A stretch of DNA of 64,000 nucleotides from positions 155,134 to 219,133 of the forward strand of contig NZ_FONT01000006.1 of NCBI RefSeq assembly GCF_900113025.1, given 5' to 3'. This document shows, one piece after another, positions 18,241 through 27,051 of the stretch. The notes under the pieces were generated by a model that was not told where the DNA came from, searched no databases, and saw only the letters and a list, made by a program, of their open reading frames with translations. The position numbers and the translations under genes were made by a program. Position 1 is the first letter of the stretch, and each line of letters opens with the position of its first letter. Source of the stretch: Alteribacillus iranensis (GTDB taxonomy: Bacteria; Bacillota; Bacilli; Bacillales; Marinococcaceae).

Positions 18241-18846
18241 GGAGTGGTGCCGTTTTGCTTGTTTGATAACAGAGGGCATCTCATATTCTGTGGAGGGGGT
18301 TATGTCCGCTTTCAGCACATTTTTCATCATGTCCAAGGCTTGATCATTTTCTTCTTTTGTGATGGAAGCGGTACAATCAGCAGGTATCAGTGTCTGATAA
18401 TCTCTCATATATGCGTCATTGGCTGTGAACTGTATGCACATATTGCCAGATACACCGGTAATGATCAGTGTTTTAACCTCTAAATGTTCAAGAAGCAACT
18501 CCAGAGGAGTAGCAAAAAATGCGGAGAATTGAGGTTTTAAGACAAAATAATCATCTTTGTCAGGAAAAAGTAGATCGGCGATCGGTTTGCCTTTGACTCC
18601 TTCTTCTCTTACACTGGCGACCAATTCCTTAAAATCACTCTGCCAACGGCCATAATTGTCGTTAACATATACAACAGGTATGTTATATTTCTTCACTTCT
18701 GTTTTTAAGTCACTTATGTGGAGAGCAGCCTCATACGCTTGATCAAATAATTTATCGCTACCATCAAAATCCATACTAGAGATCATATCAACAATTAATA
18801 AAGCAATACTGGCTTTCTCTCCAACATGTGGCGTGTCTTCCGCCAT
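18232..18846 (-). CDS. Isochorismatase-family cysteine hydrolase
   Basis: The 204-residue protein has the three catalytic residues of the family: Asp20 in ALLIVDM, a lysine in VLKPQFSAF and a cysteine in GVSGNMCIQF. Family members hydrolyse nicotinamide, N-carbamoyl compounds or isochorismate; the substrate here is not clear. I chose ATG 18846, preceded by TGGAGGAG; a longer in-frame start at 18924 would overlap the upstream gene. It lies 71 bp after the SNF transporter gene on the same strand and may be co-transcribed with it. Confidence 0.87.
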   Translation of the reverse strand: MAEDTPHVGEKASIALLIVDMISSMDFDGSDKLFDQAYEAALHISDLKTEVKKYNIPVVYVNDNYGRWQSDFKELVASVREEGVKGKPIADLLFPDKDDYFVLKPQFSAFFATPLELLLEHLEVKTLIITGVSGNMCIQFTANDAYMRDYQTLIPADCTASITKEENDQALDMMKNVLKADITPSTEYEMPSVIKQAKRHHSKK

Positions 18847-18917
18847 CCTATCTCCTCCAGTTTTCGTTTTACTATTCGTTATACTGTTCCCTGACAGAGG
18901 TGATTTTAAGCACGTTT

Positions 18918-20261
18918 CTACCATATTCCCAACACATTAAGAAATGCCGCAATGATTGCCAAAGGAACAATAAAGCGTAATATAAACAGCCAACCTTTGA
19001 AAAATATTTCATTGGCAGAGGAACCGCGAAGCAATTCTTCTTTCATATCTGGGTTTGATAATTTTCGTGGAACGAAGATAGCAATGAGTAAGGCGCCAAG
19101 AGGTAACAAAATATTACTCACGAGAAAATCAGTTGCATCAAAAAAGTTTTTTCCGAATAGAAGCCAATCAGCTAACAGACCAAAAGATAGGCTTGACGGA
19201 ATTCCTAGCACATAAATAACAATTCCACTCCCCCACGCAGCTATTTTGCGTTTGTTGGGAAAGCGATATACGATGGAAGACACCACAATTTCTAAAAGTG
19301 AAAATGCAGAAGTTAATGTGGCGAAAAGCAATAACAGTAAAAATAAAGATAGAAAGACAGAACCTAAGGCCATTTCACTAAATACTGCAGGCAAAACGGT
19401 GAAGATTAAACTAGGTCCTTCATTTGGTTCAAGATTAAATGCGAAGACGCCCGGAAATATCGCTAATCCTGACAGTAATGAAATGAGCACACTCAAACCA
19501 ACGATTGAGGTTGCGGAGCGAATAAGGTTTTCCCTCTTATCTAAATAAGAGCTGTACGTTACCATAATGGAAACTCCAAGGCTTAAAGAGAAAAATGCCT
19601 GGCCAAGAGCATACAAAATGGTCTCTCTATTGATAGCACTGAAATCTGGCCGTAAGAAAAAGGAAATGCCTTCCGCTGCGCCTTCAAGCGTTAACGAACG
19701 GATAACTAAAATGATAAAAATAACAAACAAGGCAGGCATCATGATACTGCTTACACGTTCAATCCCTTTTTGTATCCCACCTTGGACTACCAATATAGTA
19801 ATCAACATAAAGGTAACATGTGCTAATCCTACTTCCCATGGATTAGAAATAATAGATGAAAATAATGTTTCATAACTTCCCGAAACCGGTTCAGTTAGAC
19901 GGCCCGTAAGACTACGGATAAAGTAAGTGAATATCCAGCCGCCGACAACGGCGTAAAAAGATAATATTAAGCAGGAAGTCACAATACCAAGTACCCCAAC
20001 AAGGTACCAAGGAGTATGCGGAGCTATGGATTTATAAGCAGGTATAGGGGGCTTTTGTGTTTTTCTACCAATAATAAACTCAGCAAGTATAAGTGTGGTT
20101 CCGAGTATTAAAGTAAACACTAGAAACATGAAAAAGAAAGCTCCGCCACCATTTGTACCGGTTACGTATGGTAGCTTCCATACGGCGCCCAATCCGATGG
20201 CTGAACCAGCTGCTGCCATAATAAAACCTATTTTCGATTTCCATTGATCCCCAGATTTCAT
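18918..20261 (-). CDS. Sodium-dependent SNF/SLC6-family transporter
   Basis: The 447-residue membrane protein has about 11-12 helices. It begins with the SNF family signature KIGFIMAAAGSAIGLGAVWKLP followed by NGGGAFF, which lines the sodium and substrate site in LeuT-like folds. Substrates of bacterial members are mostly amino acids; the one here is unknown. I chose ATG 20261 behind AAAGGTGAT; a GTG three codons upstream is possible. It is divergent from yugI. Confidence 0.9.
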   Translation of the reverse strand: MKSGDQWKSKIGFIMAAAGSAIGLGAVWKLPYVTGTNGGGAFFFMFLVFTLILGTTLILAEFIIGRKTQKPPIPAYKSIAPHTPWYLVGVLGIVTSCLILSFYAVVGGWIFTYFIRSLTGRLTEPVSGSYETLFSSIISNPWEVGLAHVTFMLITILVVQGGIQKGIERVSSIMMPALFVIFIILVIRSLTLEGAAEGISFFLRPDFSAINRETILYALGQAFFSLSLGVSIMVTYSSYLDKRENLIRSATSIVGLSVLISLLSGLAIFPGVFAFNLEPNEGPSLIFTVLPAVFSEMALGSVFLSLFLLLLLFATLTSAFSLLEIVVSSIVYRFPNKRKIAAWGSGIVIYVLGIPSSLSFGLLADWLLFGKNFFDATDFLVSNILLPLGALLIAIFVPRKLSNPDMKEELLRGSSANEIFFKGWLFILRFIVPLAIIAAFLNVLGIW

Positions 20262-20457
20262 CACAATCACCTTTCAAGTGTACTTTTCGAGTAACAATTT
20301 AACACATTATAGGAATAAGAACTTCCATGTCAACCTTTCTCACTTATTAGCTGCTACGTTTTTTGTGAGGTGTCAGTGGATACCATCATCTCTAGAGGGA
20401 CCACAGACAAAATAGTGAAATCATACAAAACGTAACCTCTACTCCTGTCCCTAATAA

Positions 20458-20486
20458 TTGCTGAAATACGAATATCATGGTATAAT
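20458..20486 (+). promoter_or_regulatory. Promoter of yugI
   Basis: TTGCTG (20458-20463), a 17-bp spacer and a perfect TATAAT (20481-20486) with an extended TGG just before it, 33 bp upstream of the start codon. Confidence 0.7.
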
Positions 20487-20519
20487 GACTTGGTTAAAAA
20501 ATAATTAGGAGTTGTTTGA

Positions 20520-20942
20520 ATGTCGGTACAGCAGTATGAGGTAGGCAGTATTGTAGAAGGTAAAATAACAGGAATAAAACCATTCGGAGCATTTGTTGCT
20601 CTTGATGAGAATAAACAAGGACTAGTTCATATCTCTGAAGTGGCTCATGGTTACGTAAAAGATATTAACGAAGTGTTGTCAGTAGGTGAAACGGTTAAAG
20701 TAAAGATTAAATCTATTGACGAGGAATCAGGTAAGATTTCTTTATCAATTCGAGAAACCCTTCCTGCACCGGAGAAAACGGAGCGTCGTGCGCCTAGCAA
20801 TAATAATCGTCCACGAAGCGGAGGAAATCGAAGCGGTAATGATAAGGCTCAAGGGTTTAACACTCTCGAAGATAAACTAAAAGACTGGCTGAAACAGTCG
20901 AATGAGATCCAAGCTGACTTAAATAAAAGAATTCGTAAGTAA
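20520..20942 (+). CDS. yugI: S1-domain RNA-binding protein, general stress protein 13 type (YugI)
   Basis: The 140-residue protein has a single S1 domain over residues 6-75, with GSIVEGKITGIKPFGAFVAL and GLVHISEV. A basic Asn/Arg/Gly-rich linker (about 83-108) and a helical C-terminal tail follow. Such proteins bind RNA or ribosomes in the cytoplasm; the exact role is not settled. TTAGGAG precedes the ATG. It stands alone with its own promoter and terminator. Confidence 0.9.
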   Translation: MSVQQYEVGSIVEGKITGIKPFGAFVALDENKQGLVHISEVAHGYVKDINEVLSVGETVKVKIKSIDEESGKISLSIRETLPAPEKTERRAPSNNNRPRSGGNRSGNDKAQGFNTLEDKLKDWLKQSNEIQADLNKRIRK

Positions 20943-20947
20943 GGGGA

Positions 20948-20993
20948 GAAGGGTAAGCAGAGGATAAAAACTTCTGTTCACCCTTCTTTTTTC
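20948..20993 (+). terminator. Terminator of yugI
   Basis: AGAAGGGT/ACCCTTCT with a partly paired inner stem is followed by six T residues. Confidence 0.85.
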
Positions 20994-21156
20994 ATAAAAA
21001 TATCTTTATATTATTAGTAGATGGCTCACTTTCATCATGGCTCCCTATGAAGGTGGAACCTTATAAGCCAAATGGGTTTCTGTGACTTACACAGCAAAGT
21101 CTATGTAAACAGCCTAAAAATGTAACATGGGGCGTAGGGAATAGGAGGAGACTGCC

Positions 21157-22512
21157 GTGCCAAACAAAATAACATTTGATTACAGTAATGCTGTACCTTT
21201 TATCAATGAAAAAGACATGATTAACATAGAGGCATCTATACACAAAGCACATGAACATTTACATAAAAGGGATAAAAACGCTTCTGATGCACTTGGTTGG
21301 GTCGATCTCCCCGAACAATACGACCGTACCGAGTTTAAAAGAATTGAGAAAGCGGCAGAGAAAATTAGAAGTGATTCAGATGTATTGATTGTTATAGGGG
21401 TGGGCGGCTCTTATTTGGGCTCAAAAGCTGCGATTGACAGCTTATCGCATACATTTCGTAATCAGCTTAAACCTGAGAAAAGGAATGGACCGGAGATATA
21501 TTTTGCGGGCCATCATTTTAGTCAAAGCTATCTCAAAGATTTAATTGATGTTATTCAAGATAAAGAGGTGTCTATTAACGTTATCTCTAAATCGGGAACG
21601 ACGACAGAACCGGCCATAGCATTCCGCTTACTCCGTGATTATTTAGAGAAAAAGTATGGACGAGAGGAAGCGGCACATCGAATTTATGCCACAACCGATA
21701 AAGAAAAAGGGGCATTGAAACATATGGCCTCTCTCCATGGGTATGAGACATTCACGGTTCCTGATGATGTGGGAGGAAGATATTCTGTCCTCACAGCCGT
21801 AGGGTTACTGCCCATCGCTGCAGCGGGTCTAGATATCAAGCGCATGATGGAAGGTGCACAGGAGGCCAAAAAGCAATTGTCGGAGAAAAGCATTAGTAAG
21901 AATGATGCCTATCAGTACGCAGCTTGCCGTTACCTCTTATATAAACAACACAAAGTGATGGAGATGCTCGTTAATTATGAGCCAAAGCTTCATTACGTGT
22001 CAGAATGGTGGAAGCAGTTATTTGCAGAAAGTGAAGGGAAAGATGGTAAAGGTCTCTTTCCTGTTTCGGCAGGATTCTCGACAGACCTCCATTCCATCGG
22101 ACAATACATCCAAGAGGGTCACCGGCACATGTTTGAAACGGTACTTCATATTGAAAGCAATACAGAAAACATCACGGTTCGAGAGACAGAGGATAACTCC
22201 GATGGATTGAACTATCTATCTGGAAAATCATTACATGATATCAATCAAAAAGCTTTTATAGGAGCTCTCTACGCCCATACTGATGGAGAGGTTCCTAACT
22301 TAGTATTAAGTATACCGAAGTTAAATGAATACTATTTCGGATATCTCGTATACTTTTTCGAAAAAGCCTGCGCAATGAGCGGTTCCTTACTAGGAGTGAA
22401 TCCATTTAATCAGCCAGGAGTGGAAGCATACAAGAAAAATATGTTTGCTCTTCTTGGAAAGCCAGGTTATGAAAAAGAGGCCGAGATACTATTACGACGG
22501 ACCAAAAAGTAA
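21157..22512 (+). CDS. pgi: Glucose-6-phosphate isomerase
   Basis: Pgi interconverts glucose 6-phosphate and fructose 6-phosphate in glycolysis. The 451-residue protein is of the Bacillus type. It includes [26 protein letters not shown] for the sugar phosphate, the active-site [13 protein letters not shown], and [22 protein letters not shown] near the C-terminus. It begins with GTG behind AGGAGGAG. Its stop codon directly abuts the stop codon of the convergent yugO, and no terminator lies between. Confidence 0.97.
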   Translation: MPNKITFDYSNAVPFINEKDMINIEASIHKAHEHLHKRDKNASDALGWVDLPEQYDRTEFKRIEKAAEKIRSDSDVLIVIGVGGSYLGSKAAIDSLSHTFRNQLKPEKRNGPEIYFAGHHFSQSYLKDLIDVIQDKEVSINVISKSGTTTEPAIAFRLLRDYLEKKYGREEAAHRIYATTDKEKGALKHMASLHGYETFTVPDDVGGRYSVLTAVGLLPIAAAGLDIKRMMEGAQEAKKQLSEKSISKNDAYQYAACRYLLYKQHKVMEMLVNYEPKLHYVSEWWKQLFAESEGKDGKGLFPVSAGFSTDLHSIGQYIQEGHRHMFETVLHIESNTENITVRETEDNSDGLNYLSGKSLHDINQKAFIGALYAHTDGEVPNLVLSIPKLNEYYFGYLVYFFEKACAMSGSLLGVNPFNQPGVEAYKKNMFALLGKPGYEKEAEILLRRTKK

Positions 22513-23538
22513 TCAATTTTTTGAGTCCCGCCACTTACTCTGTGAAGTCAGTATAAATAGAGAGTAATCCTCTTGTACCCTAGTCTCTCTTGGAGGATTT
22601 AACAATGTTTTTCCATTCCCGCTGAGTCCTAGAATGAGATCTTCTTCCTGCCGGGCGATACGGCTAATGTCTTCAAACGTCTTTCCTACCCAATCATCGG
22701 GGCAGGTTACAGAAAGAAGATATGGAGAACGCTCAGCATCTAGTAATGTAATCATGGTTTCAGCAATTCCTTGCTTTTCCAGGCTTTCTGTCATTAATAG
22801 GCTTGAAATAAAATTGGACGCGATGATCTCGTCTGCTCCTGCATGCTTTGCATTTGATATCTGTTCAGGTGTCAATATTTCTGCGGCGGTGTAAATGTTA
22901 GCGGAAGAATGTTTTGCTGCTAACAAAGTTAAGATGGTTTGAGCATCCGCGGATTGTTCAGGGGTTTCTTTCTCAGCGGTTATAACAAGTGCACGAGCAT
23001 CTTTTAATCCTGCTTTCAAAAGTGTTTCCTCGAAAGTCGGATTTCCTTTGATGAACTGAGTCCCTTTTTCATTGAAAAAGGGACTTTCGTTCAATGAATA
23101 GTCAATCAAAAGAATAGGACGCTCGGGATATATTCGTTTCATCTGCTGAACAAATTGTTTTGACCTCTCATTCCAGCCTACAACTATATAATGATTTTTA
23201 AAGTGAGAAGGCAACGTTCCTTTTCGCCAGCTTTTTCTTTCTGCAATGGAAGACGCAGCTAGATTCGTAAAAAAGTATGTAACGAATCCGATACCAAAAA
23301 TAACTAATAGAATGGTTGCAGCCCTTCCTGGTAACGTACTTGGTACATAGTCACCATATCCGATAGTTGCAGCAGTAATAACAGCCCACCATACAGCATC
23401 AAAGTAATCAGGAAACGTATGCGGCTCCAAGCGGTACAAGATAAACCCAAATGTTAGTATGATAAGTACCACAATAAAGAAGAGGCGCAGCAATACAGGA
23501 GCTTTAAAATATATTCGAGTGACGTACTGTAACAACAC
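22513..23538 (-). CDS. yugO: Potassium channel YugO (two-helix, RCK domain)
   Basis: The 341-residue protein is a bacterial potassium channel. It has two membrane helices (about 17-36 and 70-92) around a pore loop with the selectivity filter TIGYGD (58-63). A cytoplasmic RCK/TrkA-N domain begins near residue 112 (HYIVVGWNERSKQF) and a TrkA-C-like region lies at the end. In Bacillus subtilis YugO exports potassium and is used in biofilm electrical signalling. The start is GTG behind AGAGGAGG. Confidence 0.93.
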   Translation of the reverse strand: MLLQYVTRIYFKAPVLLRLFFIVVLIILTFGFILYRLEPHTFPDYFDAVWWAVITAATIGYGDYVPSTLPGRAATILLVIFGIGFVTYFFTNLAASSIAERKSWRKGTLPSHFKNHYIVVGWNERSKQFVQQMKRIYPERPILLIDYSLNESPFFNEKGTQFIKGNPTFEETLLKAGLKDARALVITAEKETPEQSADAQTILTLLAAKHSSANIYTAAEILTPEQISNAKHAGADEIIASNFISSLLMTESLEKQGIAETMITLLDAERSPYLLSVTCPDDWVGKTFEDISRIARQEEDLILGLSGNGKTLLNPPRETRVQEDYSLFILTSQSKWRDSKN

Positions 23539-23619
23539 GATGCCTCCTCTTAGTCAGAGTAGAGTGATAAAAACATTATTGACGAGTTCGTTCACTTTCA
23601 TTCTTGCGACAAGTGAACA

Positions 23620-23648
23620 TTGACATAGCATGTATAACTCTTTATAAT
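23620..23648 (+). promoter_or_regulatory. Promoter of the tRNA-Ala gene
   Basis: A perfect TTGACA (23620-23625), a 17-bp spacer and a perfect TATAAT (23643-23648), ending 16 bp before the mature tRNA: the strongest promoter seen in the window. Confidence 0.9.
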
Positions 23649-23664
23649 AGAATTGTTGTGTTAA

Positions 23665-23740
23665 GGGGCATTAGCTCAGCTGGGAGAGCGCAACACTGGC
23701 AGTGTTGAGGTCAGCGGTTCGAGCCCGCTATGCTCCACCA
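23665..23740 (+). tRNA. tRNA-Ala (anticodon GGC), 3' CCA encoded
   Basis: The 76-base cloverleaf folds well. The acceptor stem GGGGCAT pairs with ATGCTCC and includes the G3-U70 pair that identifies alanine tRNA. The D arm is GCTC-AGCTGGGA-GAGC and the T arm contains GGTTCGAGCCC. The anticodon stem CAACA/TGTTG closes the loop CTGGCAG with anticodon GGC, which reads the codon GCC. The CCA end is encoded. The gene is single, not in an rRNA operon. Confidence 0.97.
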
Positions 23741-23773
23741 CTAATTTACTCTACAATTACTAGATACTTAATG

Positions 23774-23813
23774 AACGGCACTGTTTCTTTCAAAGGGAAT
23801 AGTGTCGTTTTTT
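23774..23813 (+). terminator. Terminator after tRNA-Ala
   Basis: AACGGCACT/AGTGTCGTT (one G-U) is followed by six T residues. Confidence 0.85.
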
Positions 23814-23899
23814 GCTGCTGTCACTGAGTGAATATTTACAAAGACAGCCCTCACAGTCTTCATTAGCAGTCATAGGATGCTGAAGAAAGGCGTGAGGAT

Positions 23900-24946
23900 A
23901 TGATAAAACAAAAATTATTTTTATGGGCGGCTGCCTTCTTAATTCTACTTCTCTCATTTGCTCTCTTTATATTGCCTTCTCTCTTTTCACAAGAGTTTCA
24001 TCGAGCAGGGGAGGCAGATACTCTTATCTCTAATCAAATATCCAACCACATAAAAGGTGATGCATCCGATGTTAGCACCTCGATTGAAAATCGTTCAAAT
24101 ACAGGAGAAGAGGAAAAAGCAAAAATAAATAATGAAGCCTTAAATAGAATAGATGTAAGTGTGGATGTCAAAGTGAATAATGATATAGTCAATGATATTC
24201 AGTCTATGAGTGAGCAGCGTAGTGAGTCGAATAGAGGAGAAGAAGGGAATAGCGGCACTACATCAAACGGTAACACTGCCAATGGTGATACCGGGGATCA
24301 AAACTACGTGTGGGGAACAGACACGACTTCTGCCGTAGACGCTGATCTGATTTCCTGTGTGGAAGAAAACTTTGGGGAACCCCAAGTGTGGGGGAGATAT
24401 TTAGGTGATAAAGAAGGTGTGTCGCGAGGTTTGACAAACGAGGAGATGGAGCGTCTTCATTCGAACAATGCTAAAATATTATTGATTTATAACCATTTTA
24501 ATGACGCTACAGGATATGAAACCGGAGAAGAGGAAGCCGAGACCGCAATTGATATGGCAAGAGAGATGGGAGTTCCTGAAGGAGTGGCATTATTTGCAGA
24601 TATTGAACCCACTTATCCGGTGGATGCAGCATTCATTGAAGGATGGTATGAAACGTTAAGTAACTCAGAGTATGAAGCAGGGATATATGGTGTTTTTGAT
24701 TCCGAGCAAGAAATATCCACGGCTTTTCAGGAGGCCGTTGAAGAAGTAGAAACGCTTCGTGAAGAAACGTATATATGGACCTCCGCACCTGAAGTAGGTG
24801 TAACTACAAAAGAGGAGGCACCGGCATTTAATCCTGAAGCACCTGATGAGTCTTTGGCTTGGGGGTGGCAATATGGCATTCAGGCAGAAGCTTGCAATGT
24901 TGATACGAATTTATTTAGAGAAGATTTGCAGAATGTTTTGTGGTGA
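23900..24946 (+). CDS. Membrane-anchored DUF1906 (Rv2525c-like, glycoside-hydrolase-fold) protein
   Basis: The 348-residue protein starts with one hydrophobic segment (about 7-28), likely an uncleaved anchor. A low-complexity, Asn/Ser/Glu-rich linker runs to about residue 130, followed by a DUF1906 domain (from AVDADLISCVEENFG to the C-terminus). Conserved-looking features are VWGRYLGD, KILLIYN, ALFADIEPTYPVD with acidic residues where catalytic ones lie in this fold, and WGWQYGI. The domain is related to lysozyme-like TIM barrels, so action on the cell wall is possible but unproven. Two cysteines may form a disulfide. It sits between tRNA-Ala and sda. Confidence 0.8.
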   Translation: MIKQKLFLWAAAFLILLLSFALFILPSLFSQEFHRAGEADTLISNQISNHIKGDASDVSTSIENRSNTGEEEKAKINNEALNRIDVSVDVKVNNDIVNDIQSMSEQRSESNRGEEGNSGTTSNGNTANGDTGDQNYVWGTDTTSAVDADLISCVEENFGEPQVWGRYLGDKEGVSRGLTNEEMERLHSNNAKILLIYNHFNDATGYETGEEEAETAIDMAREMGVPEGVALFADIEPTYPVDAAFIEGWYETLSNSEYEAGIYGVFDSEQEISTAFQEAVEEVETLREETYIWTSAPEVGVTTKEEAPAFNPEAPDESLAWGWQYGIQAEACNVDTNLFREDLQNVLW

Positions 24947-24949
24947 TAA

Positions 24950-24985
24950 AAGGAAAAGCGTCTTTCCTGACTAGGAGAGACGCTT
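24950..24985 (-). terminator. Terminator of sda
   Basis: The 12-13-bp stem AAGCGTCTTTCCT/AGGAGAGACGCTT (one G-U) is followed on the minus strand by a short T-rich tail. Confidence 0.65.
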
Positions 24986-25006
24986 CGATCGTATAAAAAA
25001 TGTTTT

Positions 25007-25168
25007 CTATTTAGTCAACTGTAAACGTGAGCTGGCAGTTTGCTCAGAAGGTGTCATTCCCCGGCGCACCATTTCAGAGCGCAAGAGTTCAATAAAGTCC
25101 TCTTCCAAGCGAAGTTCCAGCGCTTTTTCATATGCCTCACTCAAGACGCGGTTTGAAATGTGCTGCAT
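25007..25168 (-). CDS. sda: Sporulation checkpoint histidine-kinase inhibitor Sda
   Basis: The 53-residue protein resembles Sda, the helical-hairpin inhibitor that binds sporulation kinases such as KinA when replication is disturbed. The match is in LSEAYEKALELRLEEDFIEL followed by LRSEMVRRGM, the two helices of the hairpin. The C-terminus is about seven residues longer than in Bacillus subtilis (46 residues). ATG 25168 has AAAGGAGA upstream; a longer frame to 25243 has no ribosome site. In Bacillus subtilis DnaA acts at the sda promoter, but I see no DnaA box upstream here. Confidence 0.85.
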   Translation of the reverse strand: MQHISNRVLSEAYEKALELRLEEDFIELLRSEMVRRGMTPSEQTASSRLQLTK

Positions 25169-25422
25169 ACAAGAGATCTCCTTTACAATATGTGTACTGT
25201 TATATGAAAAATATGCTAAACTTTCTATATAAGAAGATAACATAAAATGACATATCTTAAGGCTTTCCTTTTTAGTGTAACGGAAACTATTACTAAATGC
25301 AATAAAAAGTGTATATTGTTTTCATTCATTTGATAATAATGAGTAGAACTTGAAAATGTATAAGAAAAGAGGCAAACTTACAAAATAACTATCTTTTATA
25401 ATGGGTGTTAGGAGGAGTCATC

Positions 25423-26586
25423 GTGGATTTTAACAAAGTAATACATAGAAAGAATACGAATTCAATGAAATGGGATGCTACAGGAGAGCGCTATGGAGCT
25501 TCAGATTTATGGCCAATGTGGGTTGCTGACATGGATTTCAAAGCTCCTGAGCCCGTGCGCGAGGCTATGCAAAGTGTTTTGGATCATGGCGTATTTGGTT
25601 ATTACCGGAAGCCGGAATCGTTGCGACAGGCGATAGTAGATTGGAACAAAAAGCGTTTTGGAAGAACATTAGAGACCGGTCAATTTGTATTTACTCCGGG
25701 GGTAGTGCCTGCAATTAATCATATTATACAGGCTTTTACAGAAGAGGGCGATGGAATTATCATTCAGCCCCCGGTGTACTATCCTTTTTATTCACTAATT
25801 CAAATGAACAAAAGAAAAACGCTTCGTAATCCTTTAAAAGAGGAGAGGGAAGGGTTTACCATTGATTTTAAGAACTTAGAGGAACAAATGAAAAATGGGG
25901 CAAAAATGCTGTTATTATGCAGCCCGCACAACCCGATAGGCAGGGTGTGGACGGAGGAAGAGCTTCAAAGACTCACTGACTTATGCGAAACTTACAATAT
26001 CCTTGTAGTATCAGATGAAATTCATGCAGATCTAGTCTTAGAAGGAAAGCACATTCCATTCGCTCAGGCTGCTCAAGGAAAGCAAATACAAACAATTACT
26101 TGTATGGCACCTAGTAAAACTTTTAACTTAGCTTCCTTACAGTTATCTTATGTTATTTTCGAAGAAGATAGTCTCAAAACGAAATATGAAAACCAATTAC
26201 AGCGACAGTTTGTAGGAATGGATAACCCGTTCTCTATCGTGGCGGCTGAAGCAGCATATCGACAAGGAGAAGACTGGCTTGAACAATTATTAGAATATCT
26301 TCGCGGAAATGTCCGTTACCTAAAAGAGTTTATAGAGACAAACATGCCTGAGTTGAGAGTCATTGAGCCGGAAGGCACGTATTTAGTATGGATTGATATG
26401 CGCGGCTTGAACATGTCAGCATCCGAATTAGAAAAATGGCTGCGACAGGAAGGGAAATTAGCTCTGAGTGATGGACATATATTTGGAGAAGAGGGAGCTG
26501 GTTATGTACGTATCAATGTTGCCTGTCCACGTGCCAATGTTGAAGAAGGTGTAAGAAGATTAAAGCAAGCATATGATAAAATATAA
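25423..26586 (+). CDS. patB: PLP-dependent cystathionine beta-lyase / aminotransferase PatB
   Basis: The 387-residue protein is a MalY/PatB-type fold-type I PLP enzyme that cleaves cystathionine or cysteine C-S bonds. Motifs: LWPMWVADMDFKAPEPV at the N-terminus, CSPHNPIGRVW for the carboxylate and cofactor pocket, VVSDEIHADL with the PLP-pyridine aspartate, and APSKTFNLAS with the Schiff-base lysine. The start is GTG 25423 behind AGGAGGAG; an in-frame ATG at 25405 precedes that site. patB lies in the same yug neighbourhood as pgi and yugO in Bacillus subtilis. Confidence 0.93.
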   Translation: MDFNKVIHRKNTNSMKWDATGERYGASDLWPMWVADMDFKAPEPVREAMQSVLDHGVFGYYRKPESLRQAIVDWNKKRFGRTLETGQFVFTPGVVPAINHIIQAFTEEGDGIIIQPPVYYPFYSLIQMNKRKTLRNPLKEEREGFTIDFKNLEEQMKNGAKMLLLCSPHNPIGRVWTEEELQRLTDLCETYNILVVSDEIHADLVLEGKHIPFAQAAQGKQIQTITCMAPSKTFNLASLQLSYVIFEEDSLKTKYENQLQRQFVGMDNPFSIVAAEAAYRQGEDWLEQLLEYLRGNVRYLKEFIETNMPELRVIEPEGTYLVWIDMRGLNMSASELEKWLRQEGKLALSDGHIFGEEGAGYVRINVACPRANVEEGVRRLKQAYDKI

Positions 26587-26675
26587 TCAGGGCCACCCTT
26601 TACTACGTGACATCATATTTATAAAAAAATGGAATAAAGATATAAGAGACAGTGTGGAGTTCATTTGCAGTAAAA

Positions 26676-26690
26676 TGTTTTTCATTATCA
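26676..26690 (+). promoter_or_regulatory. Fur-like box upstream of a small ORF
   Basis: Read on the minus strand this is TGATAATGAAAAACA. The first half matches the 7-1-7 Fur box TGATAAT-N-ATTATCA perfectly and the second half at four of seven positions. It ends 23 bp before the start codon of the 51-codon ORF. Confidence 0.5.
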
Positions 26691-26712
26691 TTGCAAAAGG
26701 AGTCCTGTTTAT

Positions 26713-26868
26713 ATGAAATCAAAATTTTACGAGGAAGCCCTCCTAGCGGAATTCACAGAAGGTCTAAAACGGCCTCTAAACAATGATGAGGAACATTTTT
26801 TATCGTGGATGGCAGAAAGACAAGCGGGGGAAGATCAAAGCAAAGAAACTACGGTTTGCTGTAAATGA
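26713..26868 (+). CDS. Orphan small protein, 51 residues, behind a Fur-like box
   Basis: I do not recognise this protein. The ORF has a consensus AAAAGGAG (26695-26702) ten bases before its ATG and is followed by a terminator-like hairpin, so it looks like a one-gene transcription unit. The product is acidic in its first two thirds (FYEEALLAEFTEGLKRPL, then NNDEEHFLSWMAERQ), probably two helices, and ends in Thr-Val-Cys-Cys-Lys. There is no signal peptide. The paired C-terminal cysteines and the Fur-like box suggest a link to iron, which is inference. Confidence 0.6.
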   Translation: MKSKFYEEALLAEFTEGLKRPLNNDEEHFLSWMAERQAGEDQSKETTVCCK

Positions 26869-26893
26869 AGAGGCAGCAGGCGGAGAGATAAGA

Positions 26894-26931
26894 AAAGACT
26901 GTCTCAGTTATGTTGGCAGTCTTTCTTGTTG
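26894..26931 (+). terminator. Terminator-like hairpin after the 51-residue ORF
   Basis: AAAGACTG/CAGTCTTT (8 bp) is followed by CTTGTTGT. The T run is interrupted. Confidence 0.5.
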
Positions 26932-27051
26932 TAGTTTAGGAAATGATAAAGGCTAATCGCTTATTTGCGCTTTTTAGATTGCTCTCTGAACGTGAATTTT
27001 ATCGCTTAAGAAAATCATCTTTCCATGTCATATTTATCCAAGGAGAGAACA

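Noticed and set aside
23665..25168. Genomic island inserted at tRNA-Ala
   Set aside because: No integrase, no repeat of the tRNA 3' end, and the following genes include conserved sda and patB.
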